The notes below the pieces were generated by a model, which was not told the origin of the DNA, searched no databases, and saw only the letters and a list, made by a program, of their open reading frames with translations. A stretch of DNA of 64,000 bases from Spyradenecus sp045634445. GTDB taxonomy: Bacteria; Verrucomicrobiota; Kiritimatiellia; RFP12; DVOR01. This document shows, piece after piece, positions 17,075 through 25,761 of the stretch (position 1 is its first letter; the number at the start of each line of letters is the position of its first letter). Location of the stretch: contig JAZRAG010000014.1 in the NCBI GenBank assembly GCA_045634445.1, positions 1 to 64,000 of the forward strand, written 5' to 3'. The position numbers and the translations under genes are program-made.

Positions 17075-17992
17075 ATGGCTCCAGAATTAATCATCCTTGC
17101 AATTATCGTGATTGCAGCATTAGTAACGGTTTTCAAGACGGCTGTGATTGTGCCGCAGCGTCAGGCATACATTGTAGAACGTTTGGGCCGCTATTCGTCT
17201 ACATTGGAAGCAGGCTTTCACATTTTAGTGCCGTTCATTGATCGTGTGGCCTATCGTCGCACCTTGAAGGAATCCCCGATTGATGTGCCTCCGCAGCAGT
17301 GCATTACGAAGGATAATATCACTGTGGAAGTGGATGGTATCCTCTATCTTCAGGTGATGGATCCTGCTAAGGCTTCTTACGGCATTGATAACTATCTGTG
17401 GGCTTCTACGCAGTTGGCTCAAACAACGATGCGCTCTGAAATTGGTAAGTTGGACTTGGATCGCATTTTTGAAGTGCGTGAATCGATTAATGCTGCAATT
17501 TGTGAGGCTGTGGATAACGCTTCTGACCCTTGGGGGGTTAAGGTGACGCGTTACGAAATTAAGTCTGTTACGCCGCCTCAGTCGATTCGTGATGCAATGG
17601 AAAAGCAGATGCGCGCAGAACGTGAAAAGCGTGCAATGATTGCAGAATCCGAAGGTGAACGTCAGGCGCGTATCAATCGCGCTGAAGGTGAAAAGCAGGA
17701 AGCCATCGCGAAGTCTGAAGGTGAAAAGATGCGTCGCATCAATGAAGCAGAAGGTCGTGCAGAGGAAATCTTGCTCGTGGCAAAGGCTACTGCTGAAGGT
17801 CTTGCGACAATCGCAAATTCAATTAGTGAAAACGCTGGTGGCGCAGATGCTGTCAACCTGCGTCTTGCCGAACAGTATATTGCAGAGTTTGGTAAGCTCG
17901 CGAAGGAAGGCACAACGATGGTACTGCCCTCGAATCTCGTTGATGTGGCTTCCGTCTTGAAGGTGGCAACAAACGTTATTCAGAAGAAGTAA
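17075..17992 (+). CDS. SPFH/Band-7 (stomatin, QmcA-like) membrane protein
   Basis: The 305-residue protein has one N-terminal membrane helix (about 4-24). An SPFH domain follows, beginning VPQRQAYIVERLGRYSSTLE, then a long charged coiled coil with the repeated phrase AEGEKQEAIAKSEGEK (about 190-235). The small C-terminal region is hydrophobic. Such proteins oligomerise on the membrane and influence protease and lipid-domain organisation, often with NfeD, which is encoded just upstream. The stop codon TAA shares its last base with the start of the RNase III gene. Confidence 0.93.
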   Translation: MAPELIILAIIVIAALVTVFKTAVIVPQRQAYIVERLGRYSSTLEAGFHILVPFIDRVAYRRTLKESPIDVPPQQCITKDNITVEVDGILYLQVMDPAKASYGIDNYLWASTQLAQTTMRSEIGKLDLDRIFEVRESINAAICEAVDNASDPWGVKVTRYEIKSVTPPQSIRDAMEKQMRAEREKRAMIAESEGERQARINRAEGEKQEAIAKSEGEKMRRINEAEGRAEEILLVAKATAEGLATIANSISENAGGADAVNLRLAEQYIAEFGKLAKEGTTMVLPSNLVDVASVLKVATNVIQKK

Positions 17993-18660
17993 TGATACTA
18001 AAGGCTGAATTCCCCTATAGCTTTAAGGATTACGCGCTGTTGAAGACCGCGCTCACGGTGCCTGCGCCTAATCGCCAAGAACCTGACAACCAACGTCTGG
18101 AGTATTTAGGCGATGCTGTGTTAGAACTCTTGATGTCAGATGCGTTGTATCGTCGTTATCCAGAGGCGAGTGAGGGCGTGTTGACGGATATGCGCTTACA
18201 CTTAGTTTCAAGTCGTGGTTTACTTGAACGTGTGGAGAACTTAGGCGCCGCCTTTCGTGAAGGTTTAGAAGTGTTTAATCAACATAAGACATGGAAGCCA
18301 AAGGCGGAAGTGGATGCAATTGAGGCGCTTCTTGGGGCCGCGTGGTTAGATGGCGGATTGCCTGCCGCAGAGGTCTTCTTCAACTTGCTCTTTAAGGAAA
18401 CCGATTTCCAAAGCGTGGCGCACTGTACGGGCGTTTCTGATAATCCGAAGGGTGAATTGCAGCAGTATGCGCAGCAATATCTTCAAACGGAGCCTGTCTA
18501 TACGCTTTTAGAACGGAGTGGCCCTGCTCACGCACCTACGTTTCGCTGTGCTGTGACATTAAATGGGGAAACTGCGGAAGGCTCCGCAGCGACGCGTAAG
18601 GCGGCAGAAGCCGTGGCGGCAAAGGCTTTGCTTGCGATGTTGCTTAAACTTGAATCTTAA
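17992..18660 (+). CDS. rnc: Ribonuclease III
   Basis: This is a 222-residue RNase III. The catalytic signature NQRLEYLGDAVLELL (33-47) carries Glu37 and Asp41, and the second acidic motif VDAIEALLGA follows. The C-terminal third has the double-stranded-RNA-binding pattern, ending in ATRKAAEAVAAKALLAML. It processes rRNA and other duplex RNAs in the cytoplasm. In type II CRISPR systems it usually cuts the crRNA:tracrRNA duplex, but the locus at 28.6-35.6 kb may not need it. It overlaps the stomatin stop by one base. Confidence 0.93.
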   Translation: MILKAEFPYSFKDYALLKTALTVPAPNRQEPDNQRLEYLGDAVLELLMSDALYRRYPEASEGVLTDMRLHLVSSRGLLERVENLGAAFREGLEVFNQHKTWKPKAEVDAIEALLGAAWLDGGLPAAEVFFNLLFKETDFQSVAHCTGVSDNPKGELQQYAQQYLQTEPVYTLLERSGPAHAPTFRCAVTLNGETAEGSAATRKAAEAVAAKALLAMLLKLES

Positions 18661-18675
18661 TGTTGGATAATCGCA

Positions 18676-19521
18676 ATGAATGATTACGAACTCCTTGATA
18701 GTGGCAATGGCGCAAAGCTTGAGCGCTTTGGTGATTTAGTCTTGGCGCGCCCTTGTGCGCAGGCCGTTTGGCAGAAACAACGCCCCGCATTGTGGAAAAA
18801 GGCAGATGCCTCTTTTGACCGTGAAGAGGGCAATCATTGGCATGGCCGTAATCGCTTGCCGAAGGAATGGGCGATTGATGTCGATGGCACGAAGTTTCGC
18901 CTTTCGGGTACAGATTTTGGCCACTTAGGTATCTTCCCTGAACAACGTGCTCAGTGGGCTTGGATTAAGGAACAAGTCCGTACTGCGAAGGCAAAGAAGC
19001 GCCCTGCGCGTGTCTTGAACCTCTTTGCCTATTCTGGAGGTTCCACTTTGGCTGCAGCGCATGGCGGCGCAGAGGTCTGCCATGTGGATGCCTCTAAGGG
19101 GATGGTGCAGTGGGCGCGTGGCAATGCAGCGTTGAACGGTTTAGAAGCGCATCCGATTCGTTGGATTGTGGATGATGTCCATAAGTTCATGAATCGCGAA
19201 TTGCGTCGTGGCCGTCAATACGATGGTATCATTCTTGATCCGCCGACCTATGGTCGTGGCGGTAATGGTGAAACGTATAAGATTGAACGCGATCTCACGG
19301 AAACCTTGCGTTTGTGCCGTTCGCTTTTGAGTGACGATCCGCTCTTCTTGTTGTTAAGTGCGCATACGCCTGGCCATACGCCTATCGTATTGGAAAACAT
19401 CTTAACGCAAGCATTGCGTGGTTTGGGTGGGACTTTCTCTGCCGGCGAGATGTGTTTGACTGGTGCAGAGGACGTCTTTAAATTGCCTTCGGGTGCTTAT
19501 GTTCGGTGGACACATGGCTAA
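18676..19521 (+). CDS. Class I SAM-dependent methyltransferase, RlmI/RlmK-like
   Basis: The 281-residue protein has the SAM-binding motif VLNLFAYSGGSTLAAA, then VDASKGMVQWARGNAALNG and the catalytic-loop motif ILDPPTYGRG. This order is typical of the rRNA cytosine or guanine methyltransferases related to RlmI, RlmK and RlmL. The PUA-like N-terminal domain of full RlmI is absent or reduced, so the exact substrate is open. It starts 15 bases after rnc, and both act on RNA. Its 3' end overlaps the start of the propeller-protein gene by eight bases. Confidence 0.82.
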   Translation: MNDYELLDSGNGAKLERFGDLVLARPCAQAVWQKQRPALWKKADASFDREEGNHWHGRNRLPKEWAIDVDGTKFRLSGTDFGHLGIFPEQRAQWAWIKEQVRTAKAKKRPARVLNLFAYSGGSTLAAAHGGAEVCHVDASKGMVQWARGNAALNGLEAHPIRWIVDDVHKFMNRELRRGRQYDGIILDPPTYGRGGNGETYKIERDLTETLRLCRSLLSDDPLFLLLSAHTPGHTPIVLENILTQALRGLGGTFSAGEMCLTGAEDVFKLPSGAYVRWTHG

Positions 19522-20974
19522 ACGCTCATTCGGTGCACTTGCGGGCGCGCTCTTTGCGGTTGTAGGCCTAACGCCAATCGCGCAGGGCGCAGTATCGCTT
19601 TATCCAGATTACGCTGGGATTACAGTGCCGCCGAATATCGCACCGCTGAACTTTGATGTTCAGGGTGCCCCTGCAGATGCGCGTGTCCGCTTGCAAAGCG
19701 GCGAAGTCATCGCAGATTTTCCCACCCAAGTGCGCGTGCCGAAAGCGACTTGGCGACGCCTTTTGGCGGCAGGGGATTCGTATACGATTACGGTCACCAA
19801 GGACGCTGAAACGCTCTTCTGCGCGACGAATACCGTGGCCGCTGCAGCGATCGCGCCAACCTTGGCCTATCGTTTAATTCCGCCGAGTTATGAAAACTAC
19901 CAAAATGTCGGCATTTACTGGCGTGATTTAACCTCCTTTGAGGAAAAACCGCTCTATACAAATCTGCAGAGTAGCACAAAGCAATGCGTCAATTGTCACC
20001 ACTTTAACCAAGGTGATCCAGGTTCATTGCTCTTCCATCTGCGTGCGTCAAATGCCGGTACCGTCATCTTCACAGACAAGGATGATGCGGGCATTAAGCG
20101 CAATTTTAAAGGTGGGCCATTCTTTGCTTCGGGTGTCTATCCCGCATGGCATCCATCGGGGAAGTTCATTGCCTTTTCGGTGAATGAGACCTTACAATGC
20201 TTTTACTATCGCAATGCTGACAAGATTGAGGTCTTGGATGCGCGCAGTGATATGTTGCTCTACGATTTAGAACGCGATACTGCGCTGCCGATTGAAACAA
20301 CGCCTGAAATCTTTGACTGTTTCCCTGCGTGGTCTCCTGATGGTAAGCAACTCTATTCTGTGGCTGCAATGCCTGGTTTTAAGGAAATGCCAGAGGATAA
20401 AAAGTCGCGCTCTGAACAAGCCATTTTGGGTTATACAAACCTCTGTTACAACTTAATCCTGCGCGATTACAATGCTGAAACGCGGCTCTTTTCTTCGCCG
20501 CGCATGGTGATTAACGCCTCGAAGGAAAAGCGCTCGATTACCTTCCCGCGCGTTTCTCCAGATGGACGTTGGTTAGTCTTTACGTTGGGTCCGCAGGGCG
20601 TTTTTCACATTTGGCATCATAGTGCAGATTTGTGGATGCTTGATTTGCAAGAAAAGTCTTTCCGCCCGTTGAATGAGATTAATTCTCCAGATACGGAGAG
20701 TTACCATAGCTTTACGCCAGATGGCCATTGGATGGTCTTTTCTTCGCGCCGTGATGATGGGGCGTATACGCGTCCATACTTTACCCATTTCGACGCTAAA
20801 ACGGGTGCTTTCACCAAGCCCTTCCTATTGCCTCAAGAGGAGCCTGCGCACCATAGTCAGCGGATGTTCTCCTATAACATCCCAGAGTTTGCGACAGGGC
20901 CCATTACGCGTTCTCCGCGTGAGATTCGTCGCGTCGCTGAACAACCAGCATTAGACGCCGCCTTCGCCGAATAA
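19514..20974 (+). CDS. Exported TolB-like (PD40) propeller protein with a CxxCH motif
   Basis: From the ATG at 19514 the product has 486 residues with a signal peptide, AKRSFGALAGALFAVVG, cleaved near AQGA. I prefer this start because it removes 17 residues before the signal and leaves only an eight-base overlap. The motif KQCVNCHH (around residue 157) is a CxxCH of the c-type haem-binding form. After it, several PD40/WD-like blades are visible: YPAWHPSGKFIAFS, FPAWSPDGKQLYSV, FPRVSPDGRWLVFT and YHSFTPDGHWMVFS. The role is unknown. A periplasmic redox or surface-binding protein is plausible. A terminator follows at 20996-21042. Confidence 0.75.
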   Translation: MAKRSFGALAGALFAVVGLTPIAQGAVSLYPDYAGITVPPNIAPLNFDVQGAPADARVRLQSGEVIADFPTQVRVPKATWRRLLAAGDSYTITVTKDAETLFCATNTVAAAAIAPTLAYRLIPPSYENYQNVGIYWRDLTSFEEKPLYTNLQSSTKQCVNCHHFNQGDPGSLLFHLRASNAGTVIFTDKDDAGIKRNFKGGPFFASGVYPAWHPSGKFIAFSVNETLQCFYYRNADKIEVLDARSDMLLYDLERDTALPIETTPEIFDCFPAWSPDGKQLYSVAAMPGFKEMPEDKKSRSEQAILGYTNLCYNLILRDYNAETRLFSSPRMVINASKEKRSITFPRVSPDGRWLVFTLGPQGVFHIWHHSADLWMLDLQEKSFRPLNEINSPDTESYHSFTPDGHWMVFSSRRDDGAYTRPYFTHFDAKTGAFTKPFLLPQEEPAHHSQRMFSYNIPEFATGPITRSPREIRRVAEQPALDAAFAE

Positions 20975-20995
20975 AACGCGTGCTAATAACGATTC

Positions 20996-21042
20996 ACGCA
21001 CCCAGTCAGCGTCTCCAACGCGAGTGGGTGCGTCTCTTTTTT
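20996..21042 (+). terminator. Rho-independent terminator
   Basis: ACGCACCCA (20996-21004) pairs with TGGGTGCGT (21025-21033). The loop contains a small GCGT/ACGC hairpin, and CTC plus six T's follow. It separates the plus-strand operon from the convergent DedA gene. Confidence 0.8.
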
Positions 21043-21094
21043 ATAGGAGAAAACTCTGTGAAAAGGGGAACGGATGCAAACGGATGCAGTGCGA

Positions 21095-21757
21095 TTAGTC
21101 ATTTGAGGCATGACTTTTCGCGGTGAGATTCCGCATGACCGCCTTTGCAATGTACCACTGCGCCACGCAGAATGCCACAAAGAAGGCAGAGATGATGGTA
21201 ATCACCAAGCCTGGATGCTGCGCCCAAAGACCCTTTAACCACGCAATCGCAGGCGCGTAAAGGGTTGGCATGAAGAAGGTGATGATTGCGCTCTGGAAGA
21301 GGCAGGAGAGGCAGGAATAGAGGGTGTAGGCGCCAAAGTGCACACGGAGCATGCCAGCGGCCAATAATGCAGGGGTGCGAATCCCAGGCGTAAAACGAAT
21401 GATAAACATCGTCTTACCAAGGTGACGGTCAAAGAAGTGTCCGCAGGCTTCAATTTGGTCTTGATGTTTGCGGACCCATTTCATGCGTGCGACAAAGCGC
21501 ATGGCGAAGCGCACCGGAAGATACATGAGAATGTCGCCAATAAAAACACCCCAGAAGGTGCTTTGAAGCGCCGTCATCCAATGAATGATGTTTTCGGAAA
21601 TCAAGGGCGGGACAATCGTCCAGCAGACGACATTTTCAAAGAAAAAGGTCGCAATCGCAGTGAACCACCCTTGAAGCCAAGGGAAATCACCAGAGGTGCG
21701 AATCGCCTCTACAAGCGAATCGAGATTAATCCCAATGGAGGCGATATAAGTCATCAT
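21095..21757 (-). CDS. DedA-family membrane protein
   Basis: This 220-residue integral membrane protein has the DedA/SNARE-associated pattern: an amphipathic segment with FIGDILMYLPVRF, then the signature FFDRHLGKTMFIIRFTPGIR (Arg and Pro in a membrane-embedded loop), followed by two or three helices. DedA proteins are proposed polyprenyl-phosphate or phospholipid transporters supporting envelope growth. Its start overlaps the ftsI stop by four bases (ATGA), so it is the last gene of the division operon here. Recycling of lipid carrier for peptidoglycan would fit that position. Confidence 0.85.
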   Translation of the reverse strand: MMTYIASIGINLDSLVEAIRTSGDFPWLQGWFTAIATFFFENVVCWTIVPPLISENIIHWMTALQSTFWGVFIGDILMYLPVRFAMRFVARMKWVRKHQDQIEACGHFFDRHLGKTMFIIRFTPGIRTPALLAAGMLRVHFGAYTLYSCLSCLFQSAIITFFMPTLYAPAIAWLKGLWAQHPGLVITIISAFFVAFCVAQWYIAKAVMRNLTAKSHASND

Positions 21758-23562
21758 TTCGTTTTCTGCTCCTTTGGAAGTTTATCTGCGGGAATCCCTA
21801 AATAACGGCCAATGTCTTCTGCTACTGCAGCAAAGGTCGGTGCTGCCACGCCACCACCCGAACGCATCGATCCGCGCGGCTTTTCAATCGTCACCAAAAT
21901 GGCTAATTCTGGACGTGTGGCGGGGTAAACGCCGATGAATGAAACGTTATAGTCGCTGTGGTTATAATGTCCATTCACAGGAATCTGACCTGTGCCCGTT
22001 TTGCCTGCTACGGTGTAACTCGGCAGATTCGCGCGCCAGCCTGTGCCGCGAGGATTTAAAGCCGTTACAGATTGTAGCATGTCCAACATCTTATCGCTCA
22101 CTGTTTTTGAGAGCGGGCGCCCTAAAACATTCGGTGGATTGGCGCGCACCAATTCACCTTCGTGCGAGCGCACTTCTTTGATGATGGTGGGCTGCATGAG
22201 ATAACCGCCGTTGGCAATCGTGGAATAGGCGTTGACCAACTGAATTGCCGTCACGGAGATACTCTGGCCTAAGGGAATACGGGTAGGGGAGAGCTTATTC
22301 CACATGGCCTTTTTACGATAATCCCAGAAGATGCCATGTTCTTCACCGACGAGTTCAATGCCCGTCTTTCGGCCTAAGCCCATTGCATTAAAACTACGCC
22401 ACAAAAGTTCGTTTTGTTCGGGCATTCCCTTTTTGGGGGCAGGTTGTGCCATGAGCAGACCAATCTGTGCAGTACCAATATTGGAGGACTGTCTCAAGAT
22501 ATCGCGAGCGGTAACCTTACCATACACCTTGTCGTGCAGCGGTTTCCCTGCATAGTACCACACCCCCGTGGTGCCCACATCAAAGACGGTGTGTTCGGTG
22601 ATGATACCCATCTGCAAGGCCATCGCCACGGTAATTGACTTCATAACCGAGCCTGGCTCGTAGCAACGCGAAATAGCGATATTCTTCCACTCGTCTTGGA
22701 AGTGTTTGTTAAATTCTTGCGGTTTGAAACTCGGCAAGGTCGCCATGCCTAAGATTTCACCCGTTTTGACCTTTTGGACAATGATGGTGCCCGATTCTGC
22801 CTGGAAGTTAATCAACGCATTGGAGAGGGCATTTTCAATAATATACTGCACATTATTGTCAATGGTGAGGTAGATGTCATTGCCATGAATGGGCTCAACT
22901 TCATCAATGCGGCGCGAACGAATCTCTCGGCGACGGCCATCATAAACGGCATGCACCATGCCATTGGTGCCAGAGAGTTCCTTGTCAAAACGTTGCTCAA
23001 TGCCATAGACGCCATCGCCATCGTGGTTCACAAACCCTAAAACGTGGCAGAGACGTGCACCATTGGGATAGGAGCGCACCGATTTAACGGTTGCGATGCT
23101 CACCCCTGCGATGCGATTGGTGGTATTAGAAGGGTCTTTACGACGCTGAAGCTCGTGAATGAGCGCGTCATCGGTGATGGTGCAGATCTTGGTATAACGT
23201 CGTCCGCTGGCATAGGCTTCAATCAGTTTTTCCTGATTAATGCCTAAGAGCTCGGCCAATTCAATGGGCATCGCATCGCGGTCAAGCTTCGGATTGGAGA
23301 GGGCCGGGTCTTGTGCGTCAATGGCGACCTCTCGCCCAGAAACGCTTTCGGCTAAAACAACGCCATTACGGTCAAGAATACGCCCGCGAAGACCGAGTAA
23401 TTCGTAAGTGTTGTCATACTTTCGTTCGCGGTAATCTGGCGATTGCGGGATGAAAATATGCAGGTCAATGAGTTCCCACAAAACACGTAAAAAAACGACG
23501 ATAACGCCCAGTAAAATGAGCGTCATCCATCGGTGTGCAATTTTATGCGGATTGTTGACCAT
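21754..23562 (-). CDS. ftsI: Septal peptidoglycan transpeptidase (PBP2/PBP3, FtsI-like)
   Basis: The 602-residue class B penicillin-binding protein has an N-terminal membrane helix (about 13-33), a dimerisation domain starting RGRILDRNGVVLAESV, and a transpeptidase domain. The active-site motifs appear in order: YEPGSVMKS (SxxK serine), RQSSNIG (SxN) and AGKTGTGQIP (KTG). It cross-links septal peptidoglycan in the periplasm. It follows ftsL by 31 bases and is followed directly by a DedA gene. No murE, mraY or other dcw genes come next, so the cluster is truncated or dispersed. Confidence 0.93.
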   Translation of the reverse strand: MVNNPHKIAHRWMTLILLGVIVVFLRVLWELIDLHIFIPQSPDYRERKYDNTYELLGLRGRILDRNGVVLAESVSGREVAIDAQDPALSNPKLDRDAMPIELAELLGINQEKLIEAYASGRRYTKICTITDDALIHELQRRKDPSNTTNRIAGVSIATVKSVRSYPNGARLCHVLGFVNHDGDGVYGIEQRFDKELSGTNGMVHAVYDGRRREIRSRRIDEVEPIHGNDIYLTIDNNVQYIIENALSNALINFQAESGTIIVQKVKTGEILGMATLPSFKPQEFNKHFQDEWKNIAISRCYEPGSVMKSITVAMALQMGIITEHTVFDVGTTGVWYYAGKPLHDKVYGKVTARDILRQSSNIGTAQIGLLMAQPAPKKGMPEQNELLWRSFNAMGLGRKTGIELVGEEHGIFWDYRKKAMWNKLSPTRIPLGQSISVTAIQLVNAYSTIANGGYLMQPTIIKEVRSHEGELVRANPPNVLGRPLSKTVSDKMLDMLQSVTALNPRGTGWRANLPSYTVAGKTGTGQIPVNGHYNHSDYNVSFIGVYPATRPELAILVTIEKPRGSMRSGGGVAAPTFAAVAEDIGRYLGIPADKLPKEQKTK

Positions 23563-23593
23563 AGCCCTCCTGCAGCGACGAAATCGCGTTTAA

Positions 23594-24058
23594 TTAACGG
23601 CGGCGACGGCGGGACGTAGTGGTTTTTGTGCGCGAGGGGGTCTTTGTGGCGGCAACGCTGCTTTCCTTAGTGCGTTCTGCCTTTGCGATGCGTTCTTGTT
23701 GCAAGGACGCATGCAATGCTGCGGGGATTTCTAAGCGGCCATCGCGGCGAACGATGACACTGCGTTCCGGCGGGGCATAGGAGAGCTTCATGCCATTTTG
23801 ACGAACGGCTTCATCAAGGCGCTGAGGCTCAATCAAGTGATTCCAGTCTGCAGTCTGACGACGCAAAGACGCTTCCAAAGAACGCTTTTCGTATTCGAGC
23901 TGCTTCACCTGAGTGCCCACTTGTTCAGCGCTCAAATCAACGAATACAGGATAGGCCCACGGCAGAATCATCATTGCCCCGAGGACGATGCCGCCGAGGT
24001 GTGCTAATTTCAAATGATGTGTTTTCCGTTTCCGGTTCTGTTTTCTCATGGTGCTCAA
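23594..24058 (-). CDS. ftsL: FtsL-like division protein
   Basis: The 154-residue protein has a basic cytoplasmic N-terminus and one membrane helix (about 22-40), then a heptad-rich segment (EQVGTQVKQLEYEKRSLEAS) and a Pro/Ser/Thr tail ending in five arginines. Sequence similarity in FtsL is weak. The identification rests on this bitopic architecture and on the position between rsmH and ftsI. It would bridge FtsB and the PBP in the divisome. The start overlaps the rsmH stop by four bases. The long basic tail beyond the coiled coil is unusual for FtsL. Confidence 0.75.
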   Translation of the reverse strand: MSTMRKQNRKRKTHHLKLAHLGGIVLGAMMILPWAYPVFVDLSAEQVGTQVKQLEYEKRSLEASLRRQTADWNHLIEPQRLDEAVRQNGMKLSYAPPERSVIVRRDGRLEIPAALHASLQQERIAKAERTKESSVAATKTPSRTKTTTSRRRRR

Positions 24059-24990
24059 TCCTCCACGCGCCGCACGGCTCGAAGTTTAGCGCTTCTCGCC
24101 CGTGGATTAATCTCAAGTTCTTCAGGCCGCCCCGTGACAGCCTTCTTCAAAATCTGTTCAGTTCGCGGGAGTAACCCCCGCCATTCGCTACCGCCTTGCT
24201 GGAGAGAAACCTCCTGCCCGCAATGCGCCTTAAACGTCTGCTTCACCACGCGATCGGTCAAGCTCTCAAAGGTCAAGATGGCCATGCGGCCACCGGGCTT
24301 CAACAACTGCAAGCCCGCCTCAAGCGCCTTGCGCAAATCGCCCATTTCGTCATTCACCGCCATGCGGAGCGCCTGGAAGACGCGCGTCGCAGGGTGACGC
24401 CCCTTCGTGTGGGCGGTGCCAACCGCTTTCGCGACGCATTCAGCCAATTGCAACGTCCGCGTGAAGGGTTCCTTACGACGGTCGCGGTCAATCGCTTTTG
24501 CGATGGCGTAGGCGCGCTTTTCTTCGCCCAGCTCACGGAAGAGATCCGTCATCTCTTGGATGCTCAAACGCGCCACCAAATCCGCCGCCGTTTCGCCAGC
24601 ATCATTGCGCATGCGCATGTCCAAAGGACCATCCTGACGGAAACTAAAGCCACGTTCTGGCGTGTCAAGTTGGTCACTGCTAACGCCGAGGTCCAACAAA
24701 ATACCATCCACTTGCTCAAAGCCATTGGCGCGTGCAATCTCACCGATGTCACCATGTGCGCCATGCACTAAGGTATGCGTACCAGGGATGCCATCGCGCA
24801 ACAAATTGCCCTTCGCGCGTTCAAGCGCCTCACCATCACGGTCAATGCCGAGTAGGCGGCCCGTAGGACCTGCCAAACGCATCACTGCAGAGGCGTGACC
24901 AGCTTGACCAAGTGTGCCATCGATATAGACGCATCCGGGCTGCGGATTCAATGCCGCGACGGTTTCTTCAAGAAGGACCGGAATGTGCAT
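24055..24990 (-). CDS. rsmH: 16S rRNA m4C1402 methyltransferase RsmH
   Basis: The 311-residue enzyme begins MHIPVLLEETVAALNPQPG. It shows VYIDGTLGQAGHASAVM (SAM-binding region), GILLDLGVSSDQLD and GFSFRQDGPLDMRM, all hallmarks of RsmH/MraW. It N4-methylates C1402 of 16S rRNA. It lies 10 bases downstream of mraZ and overlaps ftsL, the canonical order at the head of the division cluster. Length is normal for the family. Confidence 0.96.
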   Translation of the reverse strand: MHIPVLLEETVAALNPQPGCVYIDGTLGQAGHASAVMRLAGPTGRLLGIDRDGEALERAKGNLLRDGIPGTHTLVHGAHGDIGEIARANGFEQVDGILLDLGVSSDQLDTPERGFSFRQDGPLDMRMRNDAGETAADLVARLSIQEMTDLFRELGEEKRAYAIAKAIDRDRRKEPFTRTLQLAECVAKAVGTAHTKGRHPATRVFQALRMAVNDEMGDLRKALEAGLQLLKPGGRMAILTFESLTDRVVKQTFKAHCGQEVSLQQGGSEWRGLLPRTEQILKKAVTGRPEELEINPRARSAKLRAVRRVED

Positions 24991-25000
24991 ATCGCCTCAA

Positions 25001-25477
25001 TTAAAAGTCAAGTGCCGATAAAGCTTCACCAAGCGCTGCCTGGTCAACCGTTGTTTCAGGTGCGAGCTGTTCAGCAGCCCAGATTTCACCGTAGGTGACC
25101 GCACCCACGAAAGCGATGCGTCCCTTGATCCCCGCAAATTCCAAAAGACGATCGCTAATGCGGATACGCCCCTGAACATCAAGCGGAAGTTGCTCCGTGT
25201 TCGCACCGATAATGCGCAACTTCTGCGCCACCGTGGGGTCAGAGAAACGCTTTTCGAGCAATTTCTTCTGAATTCCCTGCATGCGTTCATTCGTCAAAAG
25301 ACGGAGACACTTCTCATGCGGGTCAGCCATCACGAAGACATAGGCCGGCTTCCCCATCGCATCACGCCATCCCGAAGGGATCGTTACGCGGCGCTTGGGG
25401 TCCAATGCATGCGTGGCGCTGCCCGAAAAAACAGCGTCGCCTTGCAAAGTTTTGACCTGGTTGTCACTTGATTCCAT
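25001..25477 (-). CDS. mraZ: MraZ transcriptional regulator of the division cluster
   Basis: From the ATG at 25477 (minus strand) the product has 158 residues. Two SpoVT/AbrB-like halves are visible: ATHALDPKRRVTIPSGWR and LPLDVQGRIRISDRLLEFAG. An upstream start would add 34 poorly conserved residues and would run through the promoter, so I reject it. MraZ rings bind GTGGG-type direct repeats and repress their own operon. Such boxes occur at 25505-25518 and 25675-25699. It is the first gene of mraZ-rsmH-ftsL-ftsI-dedA. Confidence 0.92.
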   Translation of the reverse strand: MESSDNQVKTLQGDAVFSGSATHALDPKRRVTIPSGWRDAMGKPAYVFVMADPHEKCLRLLTNERMQGIQKKLLEKRFSDPTVAQKLRIIGANTEQLPLDVQGRIRISDRLLEFAGIKGRIAFVGAVTYGEIWAAEQLAPETTVDQAALGEALSALDF

Positions 25478-25498
25478 TGTTTGACCTTTTGTGACACT

Positions 25499-25528
25499 AT
25501 TAAACACTTTTCCCCACCATAAGGTCAA
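25499..25528 (-). promoter_or_regulatory. mraZ promoter with an internal MraZ-type box
   Basis: On the minus strand TTGACC (25528-25523) and TTTAAT (25504-25499) are spaced by 18 bases. The spacer contains GGTGGGGAAAAGTG (25518-25505), a GTGGG box. Bound MraZ would cover the polymerase site. Confidence 0.7.
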
Positions 25529-25558
25529 GCGAAATAAAATATTTTTTTTTGTAGACAC

Positions 25559-25642
25559 GAAAAATGCCCATTTTTGCATGAAAAATGATGATTTTTTAGT
25601 GAAAAACGGCCGTTTTCAAAGGGAAAAAGGTGCGTTCGGAAA
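25559..25642. repeat. 21-bp tandem repeat of palindromic units upstream of mraZ
   Basis: Units start at 25559, 25580, 25601 and 25622, each opening GAAAAA or GGAAAAA. The first three are internally palindromic: AAAAATG-CC-CATTTTT, AAAAAT-GATG-ATTTTT and AAAACGG-CCGTTTT. Their centres at 25567.5, 25588.5 and 25609.5 are exactly 21 bp apart. They place A/T tracts on one face of the helix, about 30-110 bp upstream of the mraZ -35. Confidence 0.8.
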
Positions 25643-25674
25643 GGTGTTCAAAAAACCTGCGTCATTTTCTTTGA

Positions 25675-25699
25675 CACTTTTCCCCACACACGCCCCCAC
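25675..25699 (-). promoter_or_regulatory. Distal tandem MraZ-type boxes
   Basis: On the minus strand the region reads GTGGGGGCGTGTGTGGGG and then AAAAGTG. That gives two GTGGG motifs 12 bases apart, followed by the same AAAAGTG that follows the proximal box at 25505-25518. It lies about 150 bp upstream of the promoter. Confidence 0.5.
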
Positions 25700-25761
25700 T
25701 TTTTGACTCAAAAGTCATTCAATTTGTGTGACTTTTGCACCCACAGAACTGAAGCGCCTAA

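Noticed and set aside
25491..25706. A 71-codon frame in the mraZ upstream region
   Set aside because: It covers the mraZ promoter, boxes and 21-bp repeats, is low in complexity, and has no homologue that I recognise.
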